The translations under genes were made by a program, and so were the position numbers. Positions 1 through 11,186 of a stretch of DNA of 64,000 nucleotides are shown in pieces. Under the pieces are notes generated by a model. It had not been told where the DNA came from. It searched no databases and saw nothing but the letters and a program-made list of their open reading frames with translations. Source of the stretch: Pelomyxa schiedti (taxonomy: Eukaryota > Evosea > Pelobiontida > Pelomyxidae); contig JAHLWZ010000373.1 in the NCBI GenBank assembly GCA_020536535.1, positions 1 to 64,000 on the forward strand, given 5' to 3'. Position 1 is the stretch's first letter, and each line of letters starts with the position of its first letter.

Positions 1-652
1 GACAACTTGGTTTGCCTTGGAAATCAGAGCTTGGTGGTTCTTCACCACAGCTTCCATCGAAGTGCACTGAACTCCCAGTTTGTGTGCTGTGAGGAGGGAC
101 AAGCGCAAGAGGGCAACACAGGAGGCGCCGGGTGGCTGGGGTGACAACTCCCCGCAGTGCGGCGACAAGTTCCGCGGTGGTGACGGTGCAAGCGTACCCA
201 CGGGAACAGATGGGCGCGGTGGCGCCGGAGGGGGAGGGGGACTGTACGGGGGTGCTGGTGGTCAGATGTTCAGCAGCCTTTGCGGGGGCGACACAGGGGG
301 AGGGGGAGGCAGTGGGTTCGTGGTGGCTGCCGTGAGGGGCAGTGGGGGTGGGGGTGGGGTTGTGGTTGGCGATGGCGATGGCGGGTGTGTTGTGAGCGTG
401 ATCAGCTCACGCACCGTGTGTGGCGAACTTGCCACCACCTCCGAAACAGACACGACGCCACCCGAGACCAACAACGAGCACTACTGCGACGGTGCCGGTG
501 GTTGCGTGGCACCAACAACCAGAGACCACCCCGTTGATGGGAACAACGGGTTGGTTGTTGTCGTGGTCAAGGGGGGCGCTGGGACCGGCGGAACACCAAC
601 AACCAAGGTGTTTCACTACACTGGTCAGAACGAATCCCTCACCATCGAATAG
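1..652 (+). CDS. 3' part of a glycine-rich protein gene (5' end outside window)
   Basis: I do not recognise this gene. An open frame covering roughly 80-652 is strongly Gly-rich in its first two thirds and ends in a more ordinary tail (TKVFHYTGQNESLTIE, stop TAG at 650-652). An AATAAA follows at 687-692, which supports a plus-strand 3' end here. Bases 1-75 are open in another frame and read like a normal protein segment (LVVLHHSFHRSALNSQ), so an intron probably lies near 75-110. The minus strand over 262-474 is also open and Pro-rich, but that is expected opposite Gly-rich codons. The exon structure and the N-terminus are unresolved. Confidence 0.35.
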
Positions 653-686
653 ATTTCCCATACGCAATCAAACTTTGAATTGGCTG

Positions 687-692
687 AATAAA
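687..692 (+). terminator. Poly(A) signal AATAAA
   Basis: A canonical AATAAA lies 35 bases after the stop codon of the Gly-rich gene and about 47 bases before the next plus-strand start codon, so the 3' processing site of the first gene sits almost on the second gene's promoter. Confidence 0.4.
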
Positions 693-738
693 ATCATCAA
701 CGGACCCAGTTCAGCGTATTTTTTGGTAAGTGTTGAAG

Positions 739-1678
739 ATGGGGCAACGAAGGCTGGTTGTTGGCACGGGGATGTCGGCAGTGTCATCGGCGTTTCTAGT
801 CATTTCGTCACTCGCTCTCACCTTCGCGGTCTACTACCTGGAGTTCAAACCGGGCCCCAAGTCCATGCCCTTCATCTCCCTCACGATAGACTACCAGCCG
901 GTACTTTCTTCTTTTTCTTTTTCTTCCACCCACTACGTACCAACTCACCGAAAATAACACACACACGCACACACAGGGCAGCTGCATCGGCAACGTGTGC
1001 CTGTGGCTCGCGTCGTGCTTCATGGGCCTGGTAGTCATATTCGACCAGCGGCAAATGTCGGGGTGGGCCGACGCCCTCTTCGACGCGCAGCAGCAGCACC
1101 CCACGCGCCCCTCCTCGGGCTGCACGTGCCTGCCCTCGAGCTGGTCGCCGCGCAAGGCCCGCATCATGGCGGGCATAGCGTCGGTCATGGGCCTGGCCGG
1201 CGCCGTGGGCCTCAACGGCGTCGCCGGCGTGCAGTATCACAACCTGCCTATCATACACACTATATTCGCTGGCGTGTTCTTCACTTGCTCGCAGCTGCAT
1301 ATGGGGTTCAGGCTACTGGTGGAGTTTGCTTGCGCTTCTTCTTCTTCGTCACGGGCGGCTGGTTCTGGTTCGTCGTCTTCTTCTACTTCAGTGGCATCTA
1401 GGATTCTTGGGGTTTGCTTGATGCTTTTGTCATTCTTGTCAACTGTGGCTCTTATTCTGTTCATGCCTTCTCAGTGGATTACATTGAGTGCTCTTGGGGA
1501 GGTTGGAATGGTGCTGGCTGTTTCTACAAATTTGATGAGAATCACCGGCAGTTTGAGACAGTATATGTGTGGATTCTTTGTGGATGCTGTTTGTAAAAGG
1601 GATTTGCAGGCTCTTGACTTTGCTCAGGATGCAGATGACGACCTTGGCACACCAACAGAACTTGAGCAAATGGAATAA
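739..1678 (+). CDS. DRAM/Frag1/Sfk1-family multi-pass membrane protein
   Basis: Two exons (739-900 and 977-1678) joined over a 76-base GT-AG intron give a protein of about 287 residues. The first hydrophobic segment (residues 12-34) is followed by a short extracytoplasmic loop with MPFISLTIDYQPGSCIG, which resembles the PxISD...P loop typical of the DRAM/TMEM150/Frag1 family. Four or five more membrane helices follow, ending near SLRQYMCGFFVDAV, then a short acidic cytosolic tail. Family members sit in lysosomal, Golgi or plasma membranes and act in autophagy or lipid and GPI-anchor handling; which role applies here cannot be told. The middle exon is very GC-rich and has a serine homopolymer region near 1335-1395. 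Family assignment rests on topology and the loop motif, so it is moderate. Confidence 0.6.
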
Positions 1679-1878
1679 GAAACAAAATATTTTCATTACA
1701 TTCACCAATTACGAAAATTCAACTTTGGCCTCCTGTATGTTGGTACTCTTTGTTTGTTCTTTTTCTTTGCCCGCAAATTGGTGGTGAGAAACTGTCCAAC
1801 TTGTCCTTCTGGGTACTTGACAAGCCCCTACATAAATTAGAGAAAAGGATATGGAATATATTATTTCCTTTTTTTTAA

Positions 1879-2842
1879 TTATGAGTAAGTTTGGCATACA
1901 GTTACAAGTGGCGGGGCTGAGAAAAATTCCTTATCTTCGTGCCTTCTAATGATTCCTTGCAGAGTGGGTAGCTGTGGCGCTGTTGTTTCACTCTGAGAAC
2001 TCGTGTGTCCACTCCAGTCAACCAAGAAGCTCGGAGTGGATGTCTTACTGTTATCTGAATCGGATGCTTCATTTTCATCACTGTGTGTTGTTGCTTCTGT
2101 TTCTATGGTTGCTGTTGCTGTTGTTTCTGATGGGTTTGTTGCCCCTGGATTCGCAGTTGCTTTTGTTATTGGCTCTGATGACATCTTTAGAAAAGGCACC
2201 ACTGGCTTCACCGGTGTCAGTTGAGTGTTAAATTTAGCCGAGCACTTTGCACCGAGCCTCCTGAGTGCGTGCATATCTCCGCAAACGCGAGATTTTTCGC
2301 TCAGCGCAGTGCCGAACCGCTGATGCCACGCCGCCGCGGCTTGAATTCGTGCAGCAAGTAGTTCCTTGCGGTACTGTTCCTTCTTCAACCTTTCGGCCTC
2401 TTTCCTGAGTCGTTCTTCTTCGGCATTCTGACCGGTCTCGTTTTCATTCTCCCCCTCTGCCGCCCCGTCGTCTTCCTCTTTCTTCACCTTTGCCTTTCCC
2501 TTCCGCTGTTGCCGCTTTTTGGACGATGACGTCATCGCGCGTTTGGCGTCGGCTTCTGGGGCGGCGCCGGCGTCCGCTTCGGCGCGGCGTAGGATCTGCT
2601 TGCGCAGCTCGGCGCGCTGCTCGCGCTCCGCGGGGCTGAGGCGGCGCCGCTTTGGGGCGTACGCCGCAGATTCATCTGTTGAGAATTGGGACGCGGGCTG
2701 GCGCCGTTGGGGTAGTGCTGCTGACGACGGGGCCTCGTCGTTTGCTAATTGTGGGTTGGTGTTGGGAACACGTTAGGGGCACAAGGAACGCGGTGGGCGG
2801 GGACGTCGCACCAAAGATCGAACTCAGCAGGGTCGTAGACAT
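1879..2842 (-). CDS. Highly charged, probably nuclear protein of unknown function
   Basis: Not recognised. I place the start at 2842 (MSTTLLSSIFG), with a 67-base intron (2811-2745; GTGCGA...CAATTAG) that joins in frame to ANDEAPSSAALP. Exon 2 runs 2744-1879. This start is preferred over the internal Met at 2535 because the upstream frame is clearly protein-like: it has a basic patch (YAPKRRRLSPAEREQRAELR) that looks like a nuclear localisation signal. A Lys/Glu coiled-coil stretch follows, then a Ser/Thr-rich tail. Total is about 298 residues. The 5' portion is strikingly GC-rich compared with the 3' half. It is divergently paired with the LRR gene, with only 96 bases between start codons. 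Confidence 0.6.
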
Positions 2843-2938
2843 CGCATCCGGCAGATTAATTCCCGACGTGCAACTGGCCCAAGGCGAAAAAAAAATTAAA
2901 ATACAGTTGAAGATCGTAATTAAAAGGGTGCGATAGAG
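2843..2938. promoter_or_regulatory. Putative bidirectional promoter
   Basis: This 96-base gap separates two divergent start codons (2842 minus, 2939 plus) and must hold both promoters unless one start lies further out. It contains an A-rich run near 2887-2900. No TATA box or other element could be recognised. Confidence 0.35.
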
Positions 2939-4767
2939 ATGCTCACACAGGCGCGGTTTGCTACTGTTGTTGGATCTACGCCAAAGGAGGCCAAGAAGGC
3001 TAATTTGTCCAAGAAAAACCTTCGGTGAGAAAATGGGTCTCGTGTCGTTTTATTATTCAGGCGTTACACGCACGAAACGCTTCTTTTTGTGACTTTTTTC
3101 TCTGTGAAGGGGGATAGACTCGGATGTCACAACGTCAGCACGTTCGCTTGTACGTTTGGATTTGTCTTGGAACGAGATTGATGATGCCGGTGCAGCGGCG
3201 TTGGAGTATTCTGTGAACTTGACTTGGTTGTCACTGGCCCACAACCAACTCACACACTTCAAGTTTGCTGCTAATATGCCACAGCTCATTGGTGTTTATT
3301 CTTCAACAGTTAACTGCAAGAATTTCTTATTGCACACAGTTCTTAATGTGAGCTTCAACAACATTGGGTGCGTTACTATTGATTGGCACATGGATTCTCT
3401 TGCCGCCCTTGTACTAAATAACAATCACATTCGCCTTATTCAAGGGCTTCAACTGTGCCGTGCACTAGACACTCTTGGTTTGTTCAAACAACAAAAATGT
3501 AAGATACTGATTCCACTTATACAGTTTTGTCACATAACGAGCTCACCGAACTTAAACTGCCACCTCTGCGTCTCAAGAAGCTCTCTATTTCCAATAATTA
3601 TGTAAGGTTTAACAATATACTGTTGGAAAGTGCTCATTGTGTGGCCAGTTGAGACAGCTGCCAGACCTGTCCCAACTGCGAGATATTGTGGAAATTAGAG
3701 CGGGCCAGAACAGGATAATGAGAATTCCACCCTGGATCGCCACTCTCGGGCATCTTAGGCTGTTAAACCTTAGTTCAAATCTGCTTCATGATGCCAAGTA
3801 ATGATGCCTTTCTATACCCTTTTAACAATGGGATACAGGGATGTGAAATTACTAAAAGATCTGATTGCGCTCAAATCTGTGGATCTAAGACACAACACTT
3901 CTCTAAAAGATTATATCCCCCTGGTAATTGCAAAGTAGGGAGAACAAAATGCTAAAACAATTACAGATTAAGGAAAATAAGACCGTATGTATAGCGGATG
4001 CAAAGAGAGTTCAACGAAAAAAAGTGCATGGAATCACAAAAAAGTTTTACACCCCGCCTTTATCTGATCCCCAAAATGCCAATCAAACCCTCTCTATTCC
4101 CCCATCCTCACATTACGCCTCCGGTGAAGCTTCTTCTCCTTTGGAGGAAGGTACACCAAGTGTCCCCAAAAAACTGCGAGCCACTTTACAGCAACCAAGC
4201 ACACCCAAATGCGTTTCCATTTTCGATGCACCATCAACATCACCTCCACAAGACAATGCCACATCAACTGCTCCAAAATGTACTTCAATTTTTGATGTAC
4301 CGCCAAAAGCAAACAGCAGTTCAGCACAGAATTCCACCGCAACCCAAAACGTCACACCACAGAATGCAACATCAGTAACAAAATCCATCGCGAAGGAGTC
4401 ACCACCGAAGGGGAAAACCGCTTCAGTTCTGACACTAAGAGCTGAACCAAATAGCACAGCTCCAAAAAGTACACACAAGTCGCCTCCGATCAAGGACAAG
4501 TCTCTACCAAGAGAGGGTACAAGTAAACATCCTGCATCAGAAGAAAGTACAACGACAAGTACCACCGCAAAGAGCAAGCCCAACACCAAGACCGCACCAA
4601 GAAATGAACCAGCACATGACCAAACTACAACACCGGCAACAGCAACAACTCCCGAAGATGCTGAAGCCCGGAAGAGAAAGAGAAAAGCTCAAAAAGCAGC
4701 AAGCAAGGAGAAGGTTTCTTTTCTGGAGCATGGGCAGTCATTTTTCACAGGGGAAACAACATGGTGA
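2939..4767 (+). CDS. Leucine-rich-repeat protein with long Ser/Thr/Pro-rich tail
   Basis: The start at 2939 (MLTQARFATVVGSTPKEAKK) is followed by an intron from 3025; a joint at 3110 restores the frame. Repeats then follow across several short introns: SLVRLDLSWNEID, LTWLSLAHNQL, LAALVLNNNHIRLIQGL, LKKLSISNN, LRLLNLSSNLLHDAK and LKSVDLRHNTSL. This spacing fits SDS22-like or typical LRRs, which form protein-binding solenoids. From about 3930 the protein becomes a low-complexity Ser/Thr/Pro/Lys tail of about 270 residues ending at 4767, with a basic block (RKRKRKAQKAASKEK) near the end. The partner is unknown. Exon boundaries between 3290 and 3930 are approximate. Confidence 0.7.
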
Positions 4768-4836
4768 TTTTACCCCTTTTGTTGCCAAGAGGGTGTGTCA
4801 CTTCGTAAAACAAGAAGAAATTTTTTGGTTTTCTTT

Positions 4837-6855
4837 TCAAGACAAAGTTTCTTTCTTTCGTACTTGAAGAACAGCAGAAAGCTCAGACATCAATGTGTGT
4901 AGTTCTTCAGCACGTTGTTGTTGTTCTTGCATCATCAGCCTTCTTTGGCGGGCTATTTCGGCCCTCTGCTGACGGCGTTCTCTCTGCTTTTCGGGTGATT
5001 CATTCCCAGAGTCCTCTTCTGTGTCACTAGTGACACTCTCTAGCACCACAGTGCTGGTTGCTGTTGTGGATGTTGCTGTGAAGGTGGAATCGGAATTATG
5101 CGGAGGTGGCGTTTGTGAACCAACTTCAAGGTTCTGGGTTTGGGTGGGAGGTTCGGTGTTTGCTTGTTGATGAGGTGGTTGCTCGGTATTGTTGTGCGTT
5201 GAGGGGCTTTGGGGTGAATTTTCGTTTTCCGACAGCCAAGTTGTGGACATATCTCTCCATTTTTCTGGTTTTGTATTTGGTTCTATTAGTTGCGTTCTGG
5301 AGTGCGGATAGTCTTACCAAGGAAGTATGCAAAGGTTGTGGACACACTGGCAAAGCAGTCATTTATTTCCGAGAGCGTGGGTTTCTGGAGAGGAGCGTTG
5401 TTCGGCACGTCAGTATATTGCTCTGAATATTGAAGAACCATCTCTTTGCACAGAAGCAGACGTGACTCCAGTGAGGGGAGCTTGCACCTCAGTTGGTCGC
5501 AATTTTCACCAAAGGAGTTATTTCTGGGCTTTGATTAGAAGGTTTCACTCAGAGAAAAACAAGCACACAGATTTAATGTCTTGCCTGGAGTAAAGGGTGG
5601 TGTTGGAGGGTTAATTGAAGTAGGTGTTGTCAGGAAGTGAGTTTCCTCCTCCACTACGGAAACTACTTGCCCTATTAGAGTGTTTAATTCTGTGCATGCA
5701 CAATTTGATTCCTTGCTGAGTCTGCAGTTTAAAGAGGTGATATAGCAAGCAGAAATCGATGAAAAATGAGAACAAAGACGACTGCATAGGCGTTGTTTTT
5801 GTTGCAAGATCCAGAGGGAAGATTCCACGGTATTTTGACTATCATCAACTACACTTAAATCACCTATTTAAGCTTAGGGGCCATTTTCAAAAGCAACCTT
5901 TCCAAAACTCACACCTTTGCATATCCTGCATGTTCTGAGGTGAGATAGGAGGGTATCCGAGCCTGGTACCACTGAGAGCTGTTTCCAGGCTTCAGATAAG
6001 ACCTCAATCACACGTAATTGCGTTGACAGTATGGCCTTACGTAGAGTAGCCAATTTGTGTGGGTTAGATCTCAGTTCAATACGGGAGATTGGAGGATAAG
6101 CAGCAGACTTTCCACTGCAGTAGCCCCGATGAAGTAACTCTTCACATAAATAAGTTGTGATCCACAAATTTTATTACAAAATTGTGGTTGGCCATAATAT
6201 TGGACTAGAGTAATATAGAAATAAAAAAAAAAAAGAGAGCAAGAAAACCTGCCTCTTGAACAAGTAGAATTTGTTTCTTCACCACCCTGATCCAAGAGAA
6301 AAGAGTGTCAATCAACTTCTCCAGGTTCTTCTCCCAACGCTCCACATCGCACCCACAATTCATTCCTACGCCAGTATTTTCACGCCAACAACGCCCAGGC
6401 GAGCTAGAGTGGCGATCGCAACAAGAAGTAAACAAAGCAACGTCAGCGGCCGTCACGAATCCTGAGCACAACATCCTGCTGCGAAAATTGTCCACGAGCG
6501 GGAGGTTCCCCGCCTCTCCCACTGTTGATTGATCAGTCTCATGTGTGCAATTGCAGGTTTCAGCCTGGGGTTCAAGTGGCTCATGTGGTTGGGTCTGATG
6601 CTGTGGCGGCAACAAACCCATAATGTGGTCTTGTTGTTGCTGTCGCTCGCGGTGGTGCTTCTGGCACAACTGGCCACGGTGGCTTGCGTGGAGACAATTG
6701 GGGGTCGGCGGCTTTGTGTCGCTCGGAGCGTTGCCGATTATGGGACCCGTCGTTGTGGGTTCCGATGTGCTGGTGCAGGTCGACGTGTTTGGACTTAACC
6801 CAAGACCAACAAGATAATTCCACCACGGTGTGCCCTCCAGTTCCACAATGTCCAT
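4837..6855 (-). CDS. Five-exon orphan protein with C-terminal coiled coil
   Basis: Not assigned to a family. Exons 6855-6249, 6139-5915, 5848-5569, 5523-5318 and 5264-4837 join in frame through GT-AG introns (one with a clear CTAAT branch site) into about 580 residues. The N-terminus (MDIVELEGTPWWNYLVGLG) leads into a Cys/His- and Gln-rich segment. The middle is helical (LATLRKAILSTQLRVIEVL, ESSLWILQQKQRLCSRLC). The tail is Ser/Thr/Pro-rich and ends in a coiled coil (EIARQRRLMMQEQQQRAEEL). The last exon alone looks like an independent 137-residue gene starting at 5250. The phase match at the 5318/5264 splice argues that it is not separate. No convincing transmembrane helix is visible. Confidence 0.6.
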
Positions 6856-7158
6856 TGTATCGGTTTAAAAAAAAATCCGGGGCACGGAACGAAGGGTGAT
6901 CTGTTTGTTTCAGTATCACTGCCGGAGATGTGGTGAGTACTGTGCGTCAAATATCCAATAACAGAAAGTTCTTCAGAGCTTGCTCCCACAATTTCTGTTG
7001 GGAAGAAAAATTCACTTCGAGGTTTCATGGTCGTAAAGTTCAGCCCTCACAGCGGTGAGCAAATTTAGGCTTCCGGGAATTGCTACAAGCCGAATTCCAT
7101 AAAATACGAACCAATTTGAAAAAATCTTTCACCAAAGGGAGATCTGTGGGTGCGTTGG

Positions 7159-10100
7159 ATGAGTAACGTAGTAGACAAGTCGCTGTTACGGGTGTCTGGT
7201 GTTATACAAGTCTTCCATGTGAGTTACCTCCTGTTCTGTCTTATTTTTTCTTGTTGGTAACTCTGCAAAACACGCCAGTACCTTAGCACACTGCCGCCTG
7301 AGTATCCGTCTCTACAAGATGTAATAGCTAAGATCGTGCCGGACGAAGTCATTTCGTTTTTGCACCTTGCGAACGGCATCGTCTCCGACTTTCTTAACGT
7401 TATTACCCGCTATTTATTTGGAAGAAACCGCTCATTTTTTAAACAGGATAGAGCACGCGCCGTTTTTGACTCTTGTGACAGAGACAATGACGGTCTATTG
7501 GATTCTAAAGAGCTTTCTGAAGCCATGAAACTCCTCCGAGTGTATTGCACTCACCACTTTCCCTTTATTCACACATACCAAAGAGATCCGCATGCAGAGG
7601 CACTGCAGTCATTTTTCAATTCTATTGGGTTTGACCCAGACACACTCGAAGTAGGACGTGATTTATTCTACCACATCTTTCCTGCCATTGCCATGTCATC
7701 TGTCATAATTGAATCTAGTTCAGTACTAAACCCTGAAAGTGAGAGTGGGGACAGCGCATCTGCTGCAAGTCCAACTCCGCCTCCTACAACTACCTCTACT
7801 GACATGTCCCTCCCGGCAGCCACAACTCCAGGTCTTCATTCTATCAAGCAAAACGCCAATAAACCACCAAAAAAGACGTGAGTGCACCAGAGTCTGATGA
7901 GAGTGGCTCAGTATCTGACATCGAACAAGAAGTACAGGAGCAAAAAAATTTTAGAAAAGAAGAAATAACTGCTAGTGCTGAATCTGTGGATATTGACTAC
8001 AGCGTTTCTCATGACTCTAGTCTCGTTTTGCAAGACGATCTCCTGTATCAAAGATGCCTCATTCCAGCTAAAATGACACCTACACAGAGACCCTCCAACA
8101 AATCCTAATGAACTGGAAGAGTATTGCAGAAAGATGAAGACTTACGTAGAGGTCAAAATTATATTTAATAAATAAGGTAAAATAAAAAGCTGATTCAAAT
8201 TCATCACTCTACTCTGTTTAGGCGTTAAAATTGCAGCTTTCCAGTTCAGAGGGTAATGAAAAACGGCTTCAAGAAATGCTTAAACGGAGGGAAGGTAACT
8301 TTAACCAACTGGAAGATCACTTAGGCAAAGTCGAAGAGCAGGTTAGAAGAAAAGATGAATTGATTTTAAGTCTCAAGTAATCCAACAACAATCTATGTCG
8401 TTCTCATTTATCCTTTAGGACTAAACGATCCAGAAGGACTTCTCATCATACTACGGGAAACCAATCTGGTGCAGCGCAAAAAACCGAGCAATCTAATCCC
8501 GTATCTAGTCTGATGCTATGTTCTCAAGTTAATTTCAATCTCAGACAGAAGAGCTGCACAAAGAACTGGAAGAACTAAGATTGAGCTATGCTAATCTGGT
8601 GAAAGAGCATACTGATCTTCAAGAAAAGCTCATATCCATTAGAAAGAACGACAGGTATTTACCAACTCTCTATTTTAAAATCTCATTTACCAATAGCACG
8701 TCTCCTCCTTCAGCCAGTTCAGAATTACCTAAAGTACTACACAATTCTGGTGGTCCCACAGAAGTATGCAAATACGTTTTTTGTTCATTTTTGACCCCAA
8801 GGAGGGAGCAAGCAATTGTACTACCGAGTCATCGGAAAAATCTACTTGGACTCCAAGGACGGGACTAAGAAGTTTCAACAATGGTTCTGATATTGAGTCA
8901 GATGACTCTTCAATATCAACTTCGTCTTCCAAGGAAAGTAAAGCGATCCCAATATCGCTCGAACAAGAAATTCAAGAAGAGATCAAGGACGAACAGACAC
9001 ACAAAAAATGTTGCATGGAACTGGATTCTCTAACGAGGCGGTATAACGATCTAGAAGAAGTTCACAAGAAACTACAAGAAACCTCGGAAGAACTCGTCCG
9101 CGATGCAAAAACCAAGTCACAAAATCTGCAAAATCAACTTGAACAACAACAGGCCGTTCATGTGGATAGAATGTCTCAGCTTCAACTTGAGCTTGAAACG
9201 GAACAAACAAGAAATAAAGAGCTACAAGCTAGATCAAGTAAGGCCATTGCTGAAGCTAAAGCGAAAGAACTCCAATTGGAAACACAATCTAGGCAGGCCC
9301 TGGGCAGGGTATCCACTCTTGAGCAAGAAGTAACGCGCTTGCGCAGTACCTATCAGCAAGCATTAAAGAAACTTGCTGCAAACCAAGAAACTTGCACAAG
9401 GCTTGAAGCTGAAGCTGCTAACCGTTCCAAGGAGATGGAAGAAATGGAAAGAACAATGACAAACATCAGTAAAAAGTTACATGAAGCTAGCAGGACTCGA
9501 CCCGAAAGAGATTTATCCCAGTCCCCCACCCTTATCCCACAACTTCCTTCCAGATTTATTAGTCCACAGTCTTCTCCTCCAAACGCTCCATCACCTATGA
9601 TGAACCCACCGTCACCAAGATCTAACCCAACGTCACCCATCATGATACCACAGACCCCACCCTACAAAATGAAAACTGTGGTACAGAAAGTAATTATGCA
9701 ACAAGATTCCTTAAAACAAGTAAAACAATTGGCCCTTGAGAATTCCTTAAAGCAAGCAACAGAGGCTAAGAATGCAATCGAATTGGAATATAATGCACTA
9801 CGCCAACTACATGAACAAACCGAAGAGAGCCTTGCTTCTGCCCTTAACCTACAACAGCAGCTACAAACCCGCTGTGATGAGCAATGCCTCGAACTGTCAC
9901 AAAATACCAAGAAGTTCGAAGAAGAACGTGCCACTTTGCTTCATGATATTTCTGATACAAAATTTAAGCTAGAGTCCGCACTGATTGAACTCGGACAAAC
10001 CAAAAATCGATGCGTGGAATTGGCTCAGCAGTCCACAGACCTCCAACATATGTTGCAGCACACAAATGAGGCCCACACCCAACAATATGCGGAGTATCAA

Positions 10101-11038
10101 GCCGTAATTCAGAGTCAGTCTAGGAAACGTGAAGAATTAGAAGTTGCTTTAACTGAGGCAACTACCAAGATTAAATATTTAGAGCAAGAACTGAATTCAG
10201 CATGTCAAAACGTGGGATTGCTTTCAGAAAAACTCTCACAGTCGACAAATACATGTAAACAGCTGGAACAAAACCTCTCTGTGTCCAGAGAAGAAACAAG
10301 AAAAATTGAAGCTCTTCTTGCGGAAACCCGAGGCAATGCGCAGGCACTAGAAACCAAAAAAGAAGAAATGAGAGCAAATCTTACCAGTGCTTTGGATCAA
10401 GTGCTGCAACTCAACAAAATGCTGGAGGAGGAGCATAATTTACACCAAAAAACGACTATTCAACTTCACCAGGCCAGAGAGGAGCTAACTAACTTGCAAA
10501 TAAGGGTAGAGGAATCTACCACATCCAGGAAAGATTCCGCTATACCCGACAAAGAAGACTCCCACTCTGATACATCCCCGCGGGACTTGGCGAATTATAC
10601 CTCCCAACTCGAATCGCAGCTTGAAGCAATGCAACGAGAATTGGATGCTGCCAACAGGAAGCTAGAGTCTGCCGTAGATGAAAAGAGTTGCAGTAACCAG
10701 GTAGCTCAGGTAGAATCTGAGCACGTTGTCGTACAAATGGAACCGGCATCACCAACAGCTGACCCTGAAAAACCGCACACGGAGAAGACTCCCCTCCTAC
10801 ATCATTCCGCGGACCCGCCTTTACACACCGCTACATCCACAGTAACAGCTATCAACATTCTCGAATCGGAGCTTCAGCCAATCAAACCCAAGACTTGCTG
10901 GAAAGTACCAGCCACGGCCCTGGTGACTGTAGCCCTATGTGTATGCCAATCCTCCATACCCATTACCTTCTTCTAATATTAGTCACAGTGCTCATGCTGT
11001 TGTGCTGTGGTTTGTCTCTGGTGGGTTTCTCGCAGTAA
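7159..11038 (+). CDS. EF-hand, coiled-coil, tail-anchored membrane protein
   Basis: Start at 7159 (MSNVVDKSLLRVSGVIQVFH); exon 1 ends at 7218 and exon 2 begins at 7279. Residues of about 75-90 form an EF-hand loop (DRDNDGLLDSKE); a second, weaker EF-like segment follows. After a Ser/Thr/Pro region come several hundred residues of heptad-rich coiled coil (8110-10700), interrupted by a Pro-rich linker near 9520-9660. The last intron starts in phase 1 inside CTA-T/GTGTATGC and ends TTAG; the final exon then encodes one hydrophobic helix (VALFTVLMLLCCGLSLVGFSQ) at the extreme C-terminus, stop at 11036-11038. This is a tail anchor with almost no luminal residues. EF-hand plus coiled coil resembles dynein/Rab adaptors such as FIP3, CRACR2 or KASH5, but no Rab-binding or KASH motif is seen. 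Confidence 0.75.
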
Positions 11039-11186
11039 GGACAAGTAATACTACCTGCACCCCGCACTTGTGCCACGTGTACTTTTTACCAACGGTGTTG
11101 TTTATTAAAAAAAAAAACAAAAAAAAGGACTCTAGTAGTCCTACAAAAAACGGCAACGTACAGTAATTTCATTTTGCACTTGTTAA

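Noticed and set aside
5250-5250. Separate 137-codon gene starting at 5250 on the minus strand
   Set aside because: A GTAAGA donor, CTAAT branch site and CAG acceptor join the upstream exon in phase through residues EKWRD just before this Met, so it is better read as the last exon of the upstream gene.
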